This document shows, one piece after another, positions 1 through 9,677 of a stretch of 64,000 bases of DNA. This stretch comes from an uncultured Bacteroidales bacterium. GTDB taxonomy: Bacteria > Bacteroidota > Bacteroidia > Bacteroidales > P3. The stretch lies in contig CAMVMF010000011.1 of the NCBI GenBank assembly GCA_947168515.1, positions 1 to 64,000 of the forward strand, written 5' to 3'. The position numbers and the translations under genes are program-made. The notes beneath the pieces are model-generated. The model was not told where the DNA came from. It did not search any database and saw only the letters and a list, made by a program, of their open reading frames with translations. Positions within the stretch are counted from its first letter, which is position 1, and the number at the start of each line of letters is the position of its first letter.

Positions 1-68
1 TAATGTTCAATTAGATGGAAATTATATGTAAAGTATATTTGAACAATTACTTAATGAAAAATATTTTG

Positions 69-76
69 TATCTTTG
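69..76 (+). promoter_or_regulatory. Bacteroidota -7 box upstream of the M16 protease
   Basis: TATCTTTG matches the Bacteroidota TAnnTTTG -7 consensus and lies 56 nt before the protease ATG in an AT-rich stretch. A TTTG lies at 38-41, but the 27-nt gap is longer than usual, so the -33 part is uncertain. Confidence 0.45.
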
Positions 77-132
77 TTTTTTGAATTATTTATATATTGT
101 TACGCTAAATTATTCATTAACAATTTAATAAT

Positions 133-3057
133 ATGAAACAAATCCGTCTTATCCTCTGTTTTGTAGCCTTAGCAGTGCTTTCTTGCGGCACCTCTATGGC
201 ACAAAAAACGTACCACTACAAGACCTATCCCAACGACCCGCTGAACGTGCGCGAGTATACGCTGGACAATGGTCTGAAAGTGTTTATGAGCGTCTACAAA
301 GACGCGCCCAAAGTGCAGACCTACATCGCTGTGCGTGCCGGCTCTCGCAACGACCCCCACGAGACCACTGGTCTGGCCCACTATCTGGAGCACATGATGT
401 TCAAAGGCACCCAGAAACTGGGAACCACCGACTGGGAGAAAGAGAAGGTGCTCATCCAAAAGATTGAAGACCTTTTTGAGGCCTACCGTATGTTCGACGA
501 CCCCACAACCCGCGCCGCCATCTATCATAAGATTGACAGCCTGAGCTATGAGGCCTCCAAGATTGCCGTGGCCAACGAGTACGACAAAGCCATGACGGCC
601 ATCGGCTCCACTGGCACCAATGCCTTCACCAGCAATGACTACACCATGTATGTGGAAAACATCCCCAACAACCAGATAGAGACCTGGTGCGAGATTCAGG
701 CCGACCGCTTCCAAAACCTGGTGCTGCGCCTATTCCATACCGAGCTGGAGACCATCTATGAAGAGAAGAACATGAGCCTCACCAAGGACAACCGCAAGGT
801 GAACGACGCCATGTTCGCCGCCCTCTTCCCCCACCACCCCTACGGCAATCAGACCACCCTGGGCAGTCAGGAGCATCTGAAGAACCCCTCCATGCGCAAC
901 ATCCGCAACTTCGTGGCCACCTACTATGTGCCCAACAACATCTGCATCAGCATGGCCGGTGACTTCGATCCCGACGAGGCTATCAAGATTATCGACAAGT
1001 ACTGGGGCAACATGAAGCCCGGCAATGTGCCCGAACTAAAGTTTGAGCGCGAAAAGCCCATCACCAGCGTCATCACCAAGACGGTCTCTGGCCTTGACGC
1101 AGAGAACACCGTGCGCGCCTACCGCCTCGACAGCGGCAACGGCAGCCACGACGCCATGCTGGCCGACCTGCTGGAGAGCGTGCTCAACAACGGCAAGTGC
1201 GGCCTCATCGACCTTAACATCAACCAACAGCAGCGCTGCATGGGTGCCTATGCAGGCACCTATACCCTCAACGACTACGGTGCTTTCATGTTCGGCGGCC
1301 AGCCCATCCAGGGACAAACCTTGGAGCAGGTGCAGGCCCTCTTCGACGAGCAGATTGCACTCGTGAAACAGGGCAAATTCGACGACTGGATGCTCGAAGC
1401 AGCCATCAACAACATGAAACTGGCCATCATGAAACGCGCCGAAAGCAACAACAGCCGCGCCAGCCAGATGGCCTATGCCTTTGTCGAACACCGCTCCTGG
1501 GGCGATGTCTGCAACGAGGTCAACGAACTCTCCAAGATTACCAAAAAGGAAATTGTAGACTTTGCCAACCGTCTGTTCAAGGACAACAACTACGTCATCA
1601 TCAACAAACTGAAAGGCGAACCCGAACCCATCCTGAAAGTATCCAAGCCCCCCATCACCCCCATCGAAGTGGGTCGCGACAAGGAGAGTGCTTTCCTGAA
1701 AGAAATCAAAGCCCGCCAAGTGAAACCCATCGAGCCCGTTTTTGTGGACTTCAGCAAAGACCTGACCAAGTCCAAACTGAAAAACGGCGCCGAAGTGCTC
1801 TATGTTCAGAACACCGAGAACAAGACCTTCAACCTCGTCTACCGTTTCGACTTTGGCTACCGCGCCGGACAAACGGGTAAGACCTTCGACCTTGCCGCCG
1901 ACGTGCTGGAATACCTCGGCACCTCCAAACATACCCCCGAACAGCTGCAGCAGGAATTCTACAAGCTGGCCTGCAACTACAGTGTGAGCGTGGGAACCGA
2001 GAACATCAACGTCAGCATCAGCGGTCTGAGCGAGAACATGACCAAAGCCATGGCCCTGATGGACGAAATACTTTGCGAGGCACAGCCCAACGAGCAGGCT
2101 CTCCAGTTGTTGGTGGCCCGTATCCTCAAAGGCCGTGAGAACGCCAAGCACAACCAGCAGAGCTGCTTCCGCGCCTTGGGCAACTACGGTGTCTATGGCA
2201 GCGACTCGCCTTCCCTCGACCAACTCAGCGAGGCCCAACTGAAAGCCATGACCTGCAACCAGCTCACCGATGCCCTCCACAGCCTCATGAGCTACAAGCA
2301 CCGCGTGCTGTACTACGGCCCCGAAAGTCTCGATAACTTCAAGGCCCTTGCCAACCAGTACACCCACCCCATGAACAAAAAGGCCCCGGCCAACAAGAAG
2401 ATTACCCCCAAGGCCGTCAACGAGAACACCGTTTACTTTGTCGACTACAACGCCAACCAGACCTATATGCGCGAGCACTTCCGCGGCGAGAAATTCAACA
2501 CCAAGAACGAAGCCGTCATGGATGTCTTCAACGAATACTTCGGCGGTTCGATGAACGCCATCGTCTTCCAAGAGATGCGCGAGAAACGCTCCCTTGCCTA
2601 CAGCGCACAGAGCTACTATGCCACTCCTGGCGACAAGGACGGCTACTTCACTAACGCCGCCATCATCGCCACCCAGAACGACAAGCTCATCGATGCCATG
2701 AATGCCTTCAACGAGCTCTTCGACCAGATGCCCGAAGCTCCGGCCAACTTCCAAATGGCCAAGGATGCACAAATCAGTGCCATCCGCACCGCCCGCACCA
2801 CCAAGATGGGCATCATCAACAGCTACCTCTACTACGAGCGCATGGGCTTCAACCCCAAGAAGAACCACGCCAAGATGCTCTTCGAGGCCTACCCCAACGT
2901 CACCATGCAGGATATTGTCAACTTCAACCACAAGTACATCCGTGGCCAGAAGAAGGTCTACATGTGCCTCGGTAAAGAAGCCGACATGGACTTCAACGCC
3001 CTCGCCAAATTCGGCAAGGTGAAGAAGCTGAAACTCGAAGACATCTTCGGATACTAA
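133..3057 (+). CDS. Exported M16-family zinc protease (double M16 domain)
   Basis: A 974-aa protein with an N-terminal signal sequence (LILCFVALAVLSCGTSMAQ); a Cys near the cleavage site leaves lipoprotein processing possible. The first half carries the inverted zinc motif HYLEH (H83, E86, H87), with the third ligand probably Glu211 in ELETIYEEKN. About 45 residues more than usual separate them. The second half is the usual inactive M16 copy: it has no HxxEH but keeps the FQEMREKRSLAYS segment that helps bind substrate. Length and layout fit two-domain periplasmic M16 peptidases such as PqqL-like proteins. These cut peptides, probably in the periplasm. The gene stands alone, followed by an inverted repeat. 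The family call is firm; the substrate is unknown. Confidence 0.93.
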   Translation: MKQIRLILCFVALAVLSCGTSMAQKTYHYKTYPNDPLNVREYTLDNGLKVFMSVYKDAPKVQTYIAVRAGSRNDPHETTGLAHYLEHMMFKGTQKLGTTDWEKEKVLIQKIEDLFEAYRMFDDPTTRAAIYHKIDSLSYEASKIAVANEYDKAMTAIGSTGTNAFTSNDYTMYVENIPNNQIETWCEIQADRFQNLVLRLFHTELETIYEEKNMSLTKDNRKVNDAMFAALFPHHPYGNQTTLGSQEHLKNPSMRNIRNFVATYYVPNNICISMAGDFDPDEAIKIIDKYWGNMKPGNVPELKFEREKPITSVITKTVSGLDAENTVRAYRLDSGNGSHDAMLADLLESVLNNGKCGLIDLNINQQQRCMGAYAGTYTLNDYGAFMFGGQPIQGQTLEQVQALFDEQIALVKQGKFDDWMLEAAINNMKLAIMKRAESNNSRASQMAYAFVEHRSWGDVCNEVNELSKITKKEIVDFANRLFKDNNYVIINKLKGEPEPILKVSKPPITPIEVGRDKESAFLKEIKARQVKPIEPVFVDFSKDLTKSKLKNGAEVLYVQNTENKTFNLVYRFDFGYRAGQTGKTFDLAADVLEYLGTSKHTPEQLQQEFYKLACNYSVSVGTENINVSISGLSENMTKAMALMDEILCEAQPNEQALQLLVARILKGRENAKHNQQSCFRALGNYGVYGSDSPSLDQLSEAQLKAMTCNQLTDALHSLMSYKHRVLYYGPESLDNFKALANQYTHPMNKKAPANKKITPKAVNENTVYFVDYNANQTYMREHFRGEKFNTKNEAVMDVFNEYFGGSMNAIVFQEMREKRSLAYSAQSYYATPGDKDGYFTNAAIIATQNDKLIDAMNAFNELFDQMPEAPANFQMAKDAQISAIRTARTTKMGIINSYLYYERMGFNPKKNHAKMLFEAYPNVTMQDIVNFNHKYIRGQKKVYMCLGKEADMDFNALAKFGKVKKLKLEDIFGY

Positions 3058-3071
3058 ACTAATTGAGATTT

Positions 3072-3130
3072 GAGAATTGAGAATTGAGAAATATCCTGAT
3101 ACGGCCACTTTTTCTCAATTCTCAATTCTC
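3072..3130. repeat. GAGAATTGAG inverted repeat, possible terminator
   Basis: GAGAATTGAGAATTGAGAAA (3072-3091) is matched perfectly by its reverse complement at 3111-3130 across a 19-nt loop. The arms use the same GAGAATTGAG unit that forms tandem arrays at 9.3-9.6 and 12.1-12.4 kb and sits inside the transglutaminase gene. The 20-bp stem lies just after the M16 stop and could end its transcript. There is no clean U-run. Confidence 0.7.
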
Positions 3131-3150
3131 TAATCTTAATTCTCTATACT

Positions 3151-4059
3151 ATGAATATCAAGCGTCACATCAACCGATTCCGTGCTTGGCAGCGCAAACC
3201 CATCCAGTTCTCCAACCAAGGACTGGAAGAGCATTGTTGCGCCAACTGCGGACATACATATTCGGGCAACTACTGCCCCGTGTGCGGACAGAAGGCGGGT
3301 GACAAACGTATCACATGGCGGTTGGTAGGACAGAACTTTTTAAAGGCATGGGGCATCGATTCACGCTCGTTGCCGAGTACGTTGCTGCAACTGATACTGC
3401 GCCCCGGATACCTTATCGGAGACTACCTCGCCGGACACCGCCGAGTAAGCTACCCGCCCGTGAACACGCTCTTTGTGGTTACGGTAGTCTACCTTATCAT
3501 CACGCAAATGTTCGGTATCACCCGCATGGAACACTTTTCCTATTCCGACGTGCGTGCGAAATATGCCTTCTTTGTCGATGCCATCAACTGGATGATTGAC
3601 AATCCCGCATGGGGCATGATGTGCGTCACACTGATGTTTGTCATACCCACATGGTTCTTTTTCCGTTTTGCCCCACAGCATCCATACCATACCTTCGCCG
3701 AAGGCATCATCATCCAGATATACATGGCTACGATAGTCCTTATTGCCACCTTTATCTCATATATAACCGACCCATACATACTTCCAGCACTAATCATTGT
3801 GTACTACTATTTCACCTACCGGCAGTTGTTTGGCTATCGTTTTTGGGGTACCCTGTGGCGTTTATTGATAAGCATTGTGGTTGCCTTTTGGGAGATTGTA
3901 TTATCTATAGTTATTGTAGGGTTTACCTCATCGACAGGAATGATAACAGGCCTTTTCCGTACACTGATAATAATAGTCGCCCTTTTGGCTGTGGGCTATT
4001 ATATTAGCCGACGGACTGCCAAGAACCGGCTAGCCACCGATGATAATAAAATAGGGTGA
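3151..4059 (+). CDS. DUF3667-like membrane protein with N-terminal zinc ribbon
   Basis: A 302-aa protein. Near the N-terminus (about residues 31-49) is a four-cysteine zinc ribbon, CANCGHTYSGNYCPVCGQKAG. An amphipathic stretch (DSRSLPSTLLQLILRPGYLIGDYLAGHRR) and five or so hydrophobic helices up to residue 290 follow. This order (ribbon, then RPGYLIGDYLxGxRxxYxxP, then membrane helices) is typical of the DUF3667 family, whose function is unknown. The stop overlaps the GTG start of the next gene (GTGA), so the two are probably co-translated. That links it to surface-protein genes, which may or may not be functional. Confidence 0.8.
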   Translation: MNIKRHINRFRAWQRKPIQFSNQGLEEHCCANCGHTYSGNYCPVCGQKAGDKRITWRLVGQNFLKAWGIDSRSLPSTLLQLILRPGYLIGDYLAGHRRVSYPPVNTLFVVTVVYLIITQMFGITRMEHFSYSDVRAKYAFFVDAINWMIDNPAWGMMCVTLMFVIPTWFFFRFAPQHPYHTFAEGIIIQIYMATIVLIATFISYITDPYILPALIIVYYYFTYRQLFGYRFWGTLWRLLISIVVAFWEIVLSIVIVGFTSSTGMITGLFRTLIIIVALLAVGYYISRRTAKNRLATDDNKIG

Positions 4060-6449
4060 AGCGAGTAATACTGGTCATAACATTGTTGCTGTCGTCTGTG
4101 TGCCACGCACAGACCGACACAGCCTTCTGGTTTGCACCCCCAGACCTGTCCAATTTTGCCTACACCAACTACGGGGAAACCCCTGTCCGCTTAGTCTTTC
4201 ACTCTTACGGACAGCCCGCCACCGTCACTGTGGAGCAACCCGCCAACCCCTACTTCCCCACCACGCGCATCATGCTGCATCCCTATGATGTCGACACCCT
4301 AGGGCTGTCGTCATGGGTCGATAGTATTGAGACCAAACCCGTCAACACCGTCCTGAACCGGGGTTTCTATATCCATTCCACCGCACCTATCACCTGCTAT
4401 TACCAATGCACCTCTGCCAATCGCGAGACCTACACACTGAAAGGGCGGAATGCACTCGGCACCGACTTTCAAGTGCTGATTCCCAAATGGCATGTGGAAT
4501 GGGGTATTCCTCACGAAGGCGAAAGTTTCGAAATGATTGCCACCGAGGACAGCACGCATATCTGGATAATGCCGCCCCCGCACTTGGGTGGCGGCACCGT
4601 CGTATTCGAAGGGGGCTTCACAACTACCGACACGGTCTCTATCACCTTGAATCGGGGGCAGAGCTACTCTATGCGGGCAAATAGGGCCTGTACCGACTTA
4701 ATGAAAACCATTATCCACTCCTCCAAGCCCATAGCAGTCAACACCACCCACTCACAACCCTCCACTGCTCCCTACCGATACCTGAACGTGGGTGACCAGA
4801 TTCTCCCTACCTCCTTTTGGGGGACACGCTACGTGCCATTTTTGGAATTCCCTACGGGCATTGGTTATAGCTATGGAGCCTTGGACTATATAGACACCGG
4901 CATCTACCATTATACTGTCTCGGGCATAAGAACCGACAGTATCAATGGCGGCTCAGTTTGGTCGAAATGGTGGTACGCATTGCTCCGCCCCTCGGCCAGC
5001 CTCATGTCGTGCGACACTGCCCTTTTTCTTGAGTTTGACCGTCCCGTTGGCCTGATACAGGAGTCGAACAAGCCCGCATGCGGAGTGGGTTGCACCGTGC
5101 TGCCCGACGTTGAGCACTCCGGATCTCATCAAATATCCTATCTGCGCACCGACAGTTTGTCCATTAAAATACAGATGGTGGTGAACAGCCGGGCCGTAAA
5201 CCATATACTTTTTAATTGGAACCCCACAGTGCTCACAGCCGCCGACTTCCAACCACTTGTGGGCTATCCCTCCCTATCGTGGTGCAGCAAAGAGGTGGGG
5301 CAATACCTCTCGACCGGAGGTGTGATGCACATACAGTGCGACAGCAGCCTGTTCATATTAGGCGTGATAGAATACGACACCAATACGGGTGCTTCATATA
5401 CCATCCTGACCGACTATGCCACACCCGCTACAGTTCGATTCAACATGAATGATACCTTCTGCCAGGGCGACAGCATACACTTCTTGTTTACCTCACACAA
5501 TGTTGCCTACACCCGACTGCAAAGCCCCGACGGAGCCATGCACGACATGCCCTATTCCATCCCCAACGCCGACACCTCCATGAGCGGACGGTATTGGCTC
5601 TATGGATACGACACCTTAGGCACCGTCCCCATAGCCATGGACTACATTGACATCACCATCAACCCGCGTCACACCGCCGAACTGCACGACACCATCCTTC
5701 CGGAACAACTGCCATGGAGCCGCTTTGGCCTAATATTTTATGCCGAGACCGACACGGCAATATACCGGCCCGACCCCACGTCAATGTGCGACAGTCTGAT
5801 AAACTACCACCTGCACATCTATGACACCATCTTCGACACCGTCCTTTACTACACCTGCGAAAGCGACCTGCCTGTACAATACGGCGACTCCCTGTTCTAT
5901 CATGAAGGATCGAGCACTTTCCACTTCTACGGCAGCCACGGCGAGGACAGCCTTGTCACCTTCATCCTCCATATCATCCCCACCAGCGACACCACCATCC
6001 GCGACAGCATTACCGAAGAGCAGCTGCCATGGTTTGCCTTCGACAGCGTGTTCAACGACACTGTCTCCGACTACATCTACCATACCTTTAACGAAGCCGG
6101 CTGCGACAGCATCATCCATTACAACCTCTTCATATTCTGGAATGGTGACCACTGCGACACCACCCTCTCCTATCCCAACGTAGTAACACCCAATGGCGAC
6201 GGCACCAACGATCGCTTCGTCATCATGGGCCTGTTGGAAAACAACTGCTTCAAATACAACGAGCTCTACATCTATGACCGCTCCGGCCGACGTGTCTACC
6301 ATAAAGTCAACATCGCCAACGAGAGCGACTGGTGGGACCCAGCCGCACAGCGCATCCCCGCCGGCACCTACTTCTACTATTTCAAGGCCCACGGCGTTAA
6401 TATCTGGACCCAACACCGTGGTGTTATCGAAGTATTACGAAACAAATAG
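4056..6449 (+). CDS. T9SS type B surface protein, IgGFc-binding-like N-terminus (paralogue 1 of 4)
   Basis: A 797-aa exported protein. The signal peptide ends about residue 19 (SSVCHA-QTDTAFWF). Residues about 20-420 resemble the IgGFc-binding N-terminal domain: ALGTDFQVL, IATEDSTHIWI, TLNRGQSYSM, IIHSSKPIAVNTT and GDQILP..WGTRYV appear in the expected order. A Cys-rich Ig/PKD-like segment (DTFCQGDSIHF) follows, then repeats of the form LPW...CDSxIxYxL. The last 90 residues are a gliding-motility-associated tail (TPNGDGTNDRFVI...YDRSGRRVYHK...PAGTYFYYF), the type B T9SS export signal. It starts at GTG inside the previous gene's stop codon. The protein is probably surface-displayed or secreted; the ligand is unknown, and the IgG-binding name does not prove immunoglobulin binding. 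Confidence 0.88.
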   Translation: MKRVILVITLLLSSVCHAQTDTAFWFAPPDLSNFAYTNYGETPVRLVFHSYGQPATVTVEQPANPYFPTTRIMLHPYDVDTLGLSSWVDSIETKPVNTVLNRGFYIHSTAPITCYYQCTSANRETYTLKGRNALGTDFQVLIPKWHVEWGIPHEGESFEMIATEDSTHIWIMPPPHLGGGTVVFEGGFTTTDTVSITLNRGQSYSMRANRACTDLMKTIIHSSKPIAVNTTHSQPSTAPYRYLNVGDQILPTSFWGTRYVPFLEFPTGIGYSYGALDYIDTGIYHYTVSGIRTDSINGGSVWSKWWYALLRPSASLMSCDTALFLEFDRPVGLIQESNKPACGVGCTVLPDVEHSGSHQISYLRTDSLSIKIQMVVNSRAVNHILFNWNPTVLTAADFQPLVGYPSLSWCSKEVGQYLSTGGVMHIQCDSSLFILGVIEYDTNTGASYTILTDYATPATVRFNMNDTFCQGDSIHFLFTSHNVAYTRLQSPDGAMHDMPYSIPNADTSMSGRYWLYGYDTLGTVPIAMDYIDITINPRHTAELHDTILPEQLPWSRFGLIFYAETDTAIYRPDPTSMCDSLINYHLHIYDTIFDTVLYYTCESDLPVQYGDSLFYHEGSSTFHFYGSHGEDSLVTFILHIIPTSDTTIRDSITEEQLPWFAFDSVFNDTVSDYIYHTFNEAGCDSIIHYNLFIFWNGDHCDTTLSYPNVVTPNGDGTNDRFVIMGLLENNCFKYNELYIYDRSGRRVYHKVNIANESDWWDPAAQRIPAGTYFYYFKAHGVNIWTQHRGVIEVLRNK

Positions 6450-6464
6450 TCAAAAAGCCCCCCG

Positions 6465-9122
6465 TTGAAACGCCTCCTGTTCATCCTCTTATTCCTATAT
6501 GTATGCGGCTGCTCGGCACAGACCGACACTGCCTTCTGGTTTACCGCGCCACATGAGTTCAGGAACTCACACTCGTCATACCTGCATATCTTCACCACCG
6601 ACCAGCCAGCAATAGTAACCATTAGCATGCCTGCTGCTTCACCTCTGACATATCCCCCTATCATTGACACCATCGAAGCCAATAGCTTTTCCAGGCATCA
6701 CCTACCATTGGTATGGGTGGGACGCAACATTGGGACAATACCCAATATAATCAACAACTTAGGAATCCTTATTACATCCACAACCCCTGTTTCATGCTAT
6801 CTGGACTACTCCCACATGACTAGTGACATCACTGCTTTGAAGGGAAGCCATGCCCTAGGCACCGACTTTGTGGTTCCTATGCAAAACATAATAGGCTGCC
6901 AGCCCAATGGGTACGACAGGGGCCACATACAGGTCGTAGCCACAGAGGATAGCACGGTGGTCCAAATGACACCACCACCTGGGCGGGCATTTAATGAGCT
7001 AAATATAGACGAGACGGTATCAGTCACTCTAAACAGGGGGCAGAGTTATGGCAGAGAATGTGCCGGTCTTACAGCCCATGACCGATTAGGAGGCACTACC
7101 ATCCATGCCTCGCGACCTATTGCGGTCAGCTTCAACGACTACGACCTGGCGCTCTACAGTCCTACCAATCCTTCCCCTTATGGAGCCTATAATGTGTTGG
7201 GCGACCAAATTCTACCTACCGACAAAACAGGCACACGATATGTAGCGATACGCTCACAAAATGCCGACTCTGACTATTATGAGCAAGTATGGATCTTCCC
7301 CAACCACCCCGACGACACGGTGGAAGTATACTTCAACGGCACCTTCAAGGACATCGTTCACCAACAGCATAATGGCCCATTCCTACTAGAAGACACCGCC
7401 ACACTAATCACCCTCAACAAGGCTGCCGTAGTACTCCAAATGACGTCTATGGCATCCCGTAGCAGCGGGGTAGGAACCACCATGTTGCCACCCATCGACT
7501 GCACAGGGACCCACAAAGCCTCCTATGTGCGCTATTCTTGGAACACTATGCTGCATATCCTGACCAAAAGAGCTTTCGTGTCTGACTTTCTGTTGGATGG
7601 GGACTCCACCTTTATAACAGCCAGCGACTTCCACACCCTTTCGGCCGACACCTCGCTGGCGTGGTGTTGCAAAGAGATTGTAACCCCCATAACCAATCCT
7701 TTCCATACAATTGACAGCCTGATAACCCTTGAAAATCGGTCCGGAACGTTCCATTTAGGTGTCCTTGAGCATAGAGGAGGTGCTCAAAACAATGCTGACT
7801 ACATCTACGATTGTGTGTTTGGCTATTTCTACGACTACAACCAACCATCACAAATCCGCCTCACGCTCGACACCGCCTATTGCAAAGGCGACAGCATCCT
7901 CTTCGCCTACGATGCCCCCCATATCGACGGTTTAGAACTTAGGGGTCCCAACGGCCTGCACCTGACTCAACCCCCCTTCGTACTCTACAATGTCGACAGC
8001 AACGCCACTGGGCGATACTATCTAGAAGGTGTTGACACCACCAGTTGCCACCAGTTGCGCACCGACTCGATAGACATAGTGGTGAGAGGTGGACACCTCA
8101 GTTTACTGACAGACACAACCTTCTGTACTGGAGACAGCATTTGTATCAATTATTCGGCTTCTGCCGATGTGGTAGACATTAGGCTGCATTGTCCTAACGG
8201 ACAAGTGATAGAGTCGCTCCCCTTAGTCCTCACCGAGGCAGACACCTCTATGAGCGGCCTCTATTGGATAGAGGGGAGGGATACGGGCCGTTGCCAGAGG
8301 GCTGTGGCCGACAGTTGCTATATACGAATAGTCAACAACCCCTATGCACAAGTATATGACACTATTGCCGAAAATCAACTACCATACACTCGCTACGAAA
8401 CCACCTTCGATGGGGATACCGATATTGTTTTGGTGGTGCCCAGTTCCTCATCGGTATGCGACAGCATTATAGACTACCATCTGAAAGTGTTTTACAATAC
8501 AGAAGACACTGTGCACTACTATACCTGCGAAAGCAATCTGCCAGTGCAATATGAGGGTGAGTGGTTTGATACGGAACAACAGCAAGGCCTATTCCACTTC
8601 ACGGGCAGCCATGGACAGGACAGCACCGTCACCTTCATTTTGCACGTCATACCCAACAGCGACACAACCATCTACGACACCATCCTAGACTCCCAGCTTC
8701 CATGGACCTTTAACGACATTGTTTTCGACGACTCGGTAGCCAACTACACCATCACCCTCACCAACGAGCAGGGTTGTGACAGCCTCATCCTTTACAACCT
8801 GCACGTATTCTGGAACGGCGACCGCTGCGACACCAACCTATCCTTCCCCAACCTCGTCACCCCTAACGGCGACGGCACCAACGACCGCTTCGTCATCACA
8901 GGACTACTGGAAAACAACTGCTTCAAATACAACGAGCTCTCCATCTACGACCGCACCGGCCGCCGTGTCTACCACAAAGTCAACATCGCCAACGACGACG
9001 ACTGGTGGGACCCCGCAGCACAACGCCTCACCGCCGGCACCTACTTCTACTACTTCAAAGCCCACGGCATCACCATCCACACCCAACACACCGGAGTCAT
9101 CGAGGTGCTGACCGATAAATAA
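6465..9122 (+). CDS. T9SS type B surface protein, IgGFc-binding-like N-terminus (paralogue 2 of 4)
   Basis: An 885-aa paralogue of the preceding gene, 15 nt after its stop, read from TTG (TTGAAACGCCTCCTG gives MKRLLFILL). Its signal peptide is VCGCSA-QTDTAFWF. The N-terminal domain is more divergent than in the other three but keeps ALGTDFVVPM, VVATEDSTVVQM, TLNRGQSYG and GDQILP. It carries two Cys-containing Ig-like segments (DTAYCKGDSILF, DTTFCTGDSICI) where the sisters have one, which explains the extra 90 residues. The type B tail is almost the same as in the sisters. The TTG start and tight spacing suggest translation coupled to the upstream gene. Confidence 0.86.
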   Translation: MKRLLFILLFLYVCGCSAQTDTAFWFTAPHEFRNSHSSYLHIFTTDQPAIVTISMPAASPLTYPPIIDTIEANSFSRHHLPLVWVGRNIGTIPNIINNLGILITSTTPVSCYLDYSHMTSDITALKGSHALGTDFVVPMQNIIGCQPNGYDRGHIQVVATEDSTVVQMTPPPGRAFNELNIDETVSVTLNRGQSYGRECAGLTAHDRLGGTTIHASRPIAVSFNDYDLALYSPTNPSPYGAYNVLGDQILPTDKTGTRYVAIRSQNADSDYYEQVWIFPNHPDDTVEVYFNGTFKDIVHQQHNGPFLLEDTATLITLNKAAVVLQMTSMASRSSGVGTTMLPPIDCTGTHKASYVRYSWNTMLHILTKRAFVSDFLLDGDSTFITASDFHTLSADTSLAWCCKEIVTPITNPFHTIDSLITLENRSGTFHLGVLEHRGGAQNNADYIYDCVFGYFYDYNQPSQIRLTLDTAYCKGDSILFAYDAPHIDGLELRGPNGLHLTQPPFVLYNVDSNATGRYYLEGVDTTSCHQLRTDSIDIVVRGGHLSLLTDTTFCTGDSICINYSASADVVDIRLHCPNGQVIESLPLVLTEADTSMSGLYWIEGRDTGRCQRAVADSCYIRIVNNPYAQVYDTIAENQLPYTRYETTFDGDTDIVLVVPSSSSVCDSIIDYHLKVFYNTEDTVHYYTCESNLPVQYEGEWFDTEQQQGLFHFTGSHGQDSTVTFILHVIPNSDTTIYDTILDSQLPWTFNDIVFDDSVANYTITLTNEQGCDSLILYNLHVFWNGDRCDTNLSFPNLVTPNGDGTNDRFVITGLLENNCFKYNELSIYDRTGRRVYHKVNIANDDDWWDPAAQRLTAGTYFYYFKAHGITIHTQHTGVIEVLTDK

Positions 9123-9610
9123 AAGTAAAAGGTAAGGCTCTAGTTTAATATAAGACTGATTTTTTACAGCCTCGAAGAGGCTGAATCTCAGTAACACCGT
9201 ACAAGCGTAGCGCAGTGCGGTGACGGAATAAACTCACTCCTAGCGTCCCGAAGGGACGCGACATTGAGACCGTTTGGCAAAAATCAGTCATATGTTGTAC
9301 TAGAGCGAAAGGTAAAAACTAAAAACTAAAAGGGTGGACGGGGCCGTTGAGAATGGAGAATGTAGAATTGAGAATTGAGATTTTTTTAAAGGTAAAAACT
9401 AAAAACTAAAAAGGTGGACGGGGCCGTTGAGAATTGAGAATTGAGATTTTTTTAAAGGTAAAAACTAAAAACTAAAAGAGTGGACGGGGCCGTTGAGAAT
9501 GGAGAATTGAGAATTGAGAATGGAGAATTGAGAATTTTTTAAAGGTAAAAACTAAAAACTAAAAAGGTGGACGGGGCCGTTGAGAATGGAGAATTGAGAA
9601 TTGAGAATTG
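9123..9610 (+). repeat. Tandem repeats AAAGGTAAAAACTAAAAACTAAAA + GGTGGACGGGGCCGTTGAGAAT + (GAGAATT)n
   Basis: At least four units start near 9308, 9388, 9454 and 9541, each 66-87 nt long. Every unit has an A-rich part, a GGTGGACGGGGCCG core and a variable run of GAGAATTGAG, most ending in a T-run. The first unit (AAAAGTAAAAGGTAA at 9123) is split by the MITE at 9136. No convincing gene lies in this 555-nt gap; the 94-aa minus ORF here is repeat sequence. Confidence 0.9.
9136..9307 (+). mobile_element. MITE-like element, copy A (172 bp)
   Basis: It begins GGCTCTAGTTTAATATAAGACTGATTTTT and ends AAAAATCAGTCATATGTTGTACTAGAGCG, giving imperfect terminal inverted repeats of about 27-29 bp. It is flanked by an 8-bp duplication, AAAGGTAA (9128-9135 and 9308-9315). 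Because it inserted into A-rich repeats containing that same word, this duplication alone is weak evidence, but copies B and D confirm the 8-bp rule. Inside are hairpins with GAA loops (CAGCCTC-GAA-GAGGCTG and GCGTCCC-GAA-GGGACGC) and a CACCG...CGGTG hairpin. No transposase is present, so it is a non-autonomous element. Confidence 0.85.
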
Positions 9611-9677
9611 CAATCCCATGCAATAATTTTCTTCTCCGCACGTTATATCTAGAACACTTAATATACGTAATGGATAA

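Noticed and set aside
1036-3108. 690-aa ORF antisense to the M16 protease
   Set aside because: Its Val/Gly/His-rich product has no domain and mirrors the codon bias of a GC-rich gene on the other strand, which carries clear catalytic motifs.
9308-9610. Repeat array resembling a CRISPR
   Set aside because: Units follow one another without unique spacers of fixed length, and no cas genes are present.
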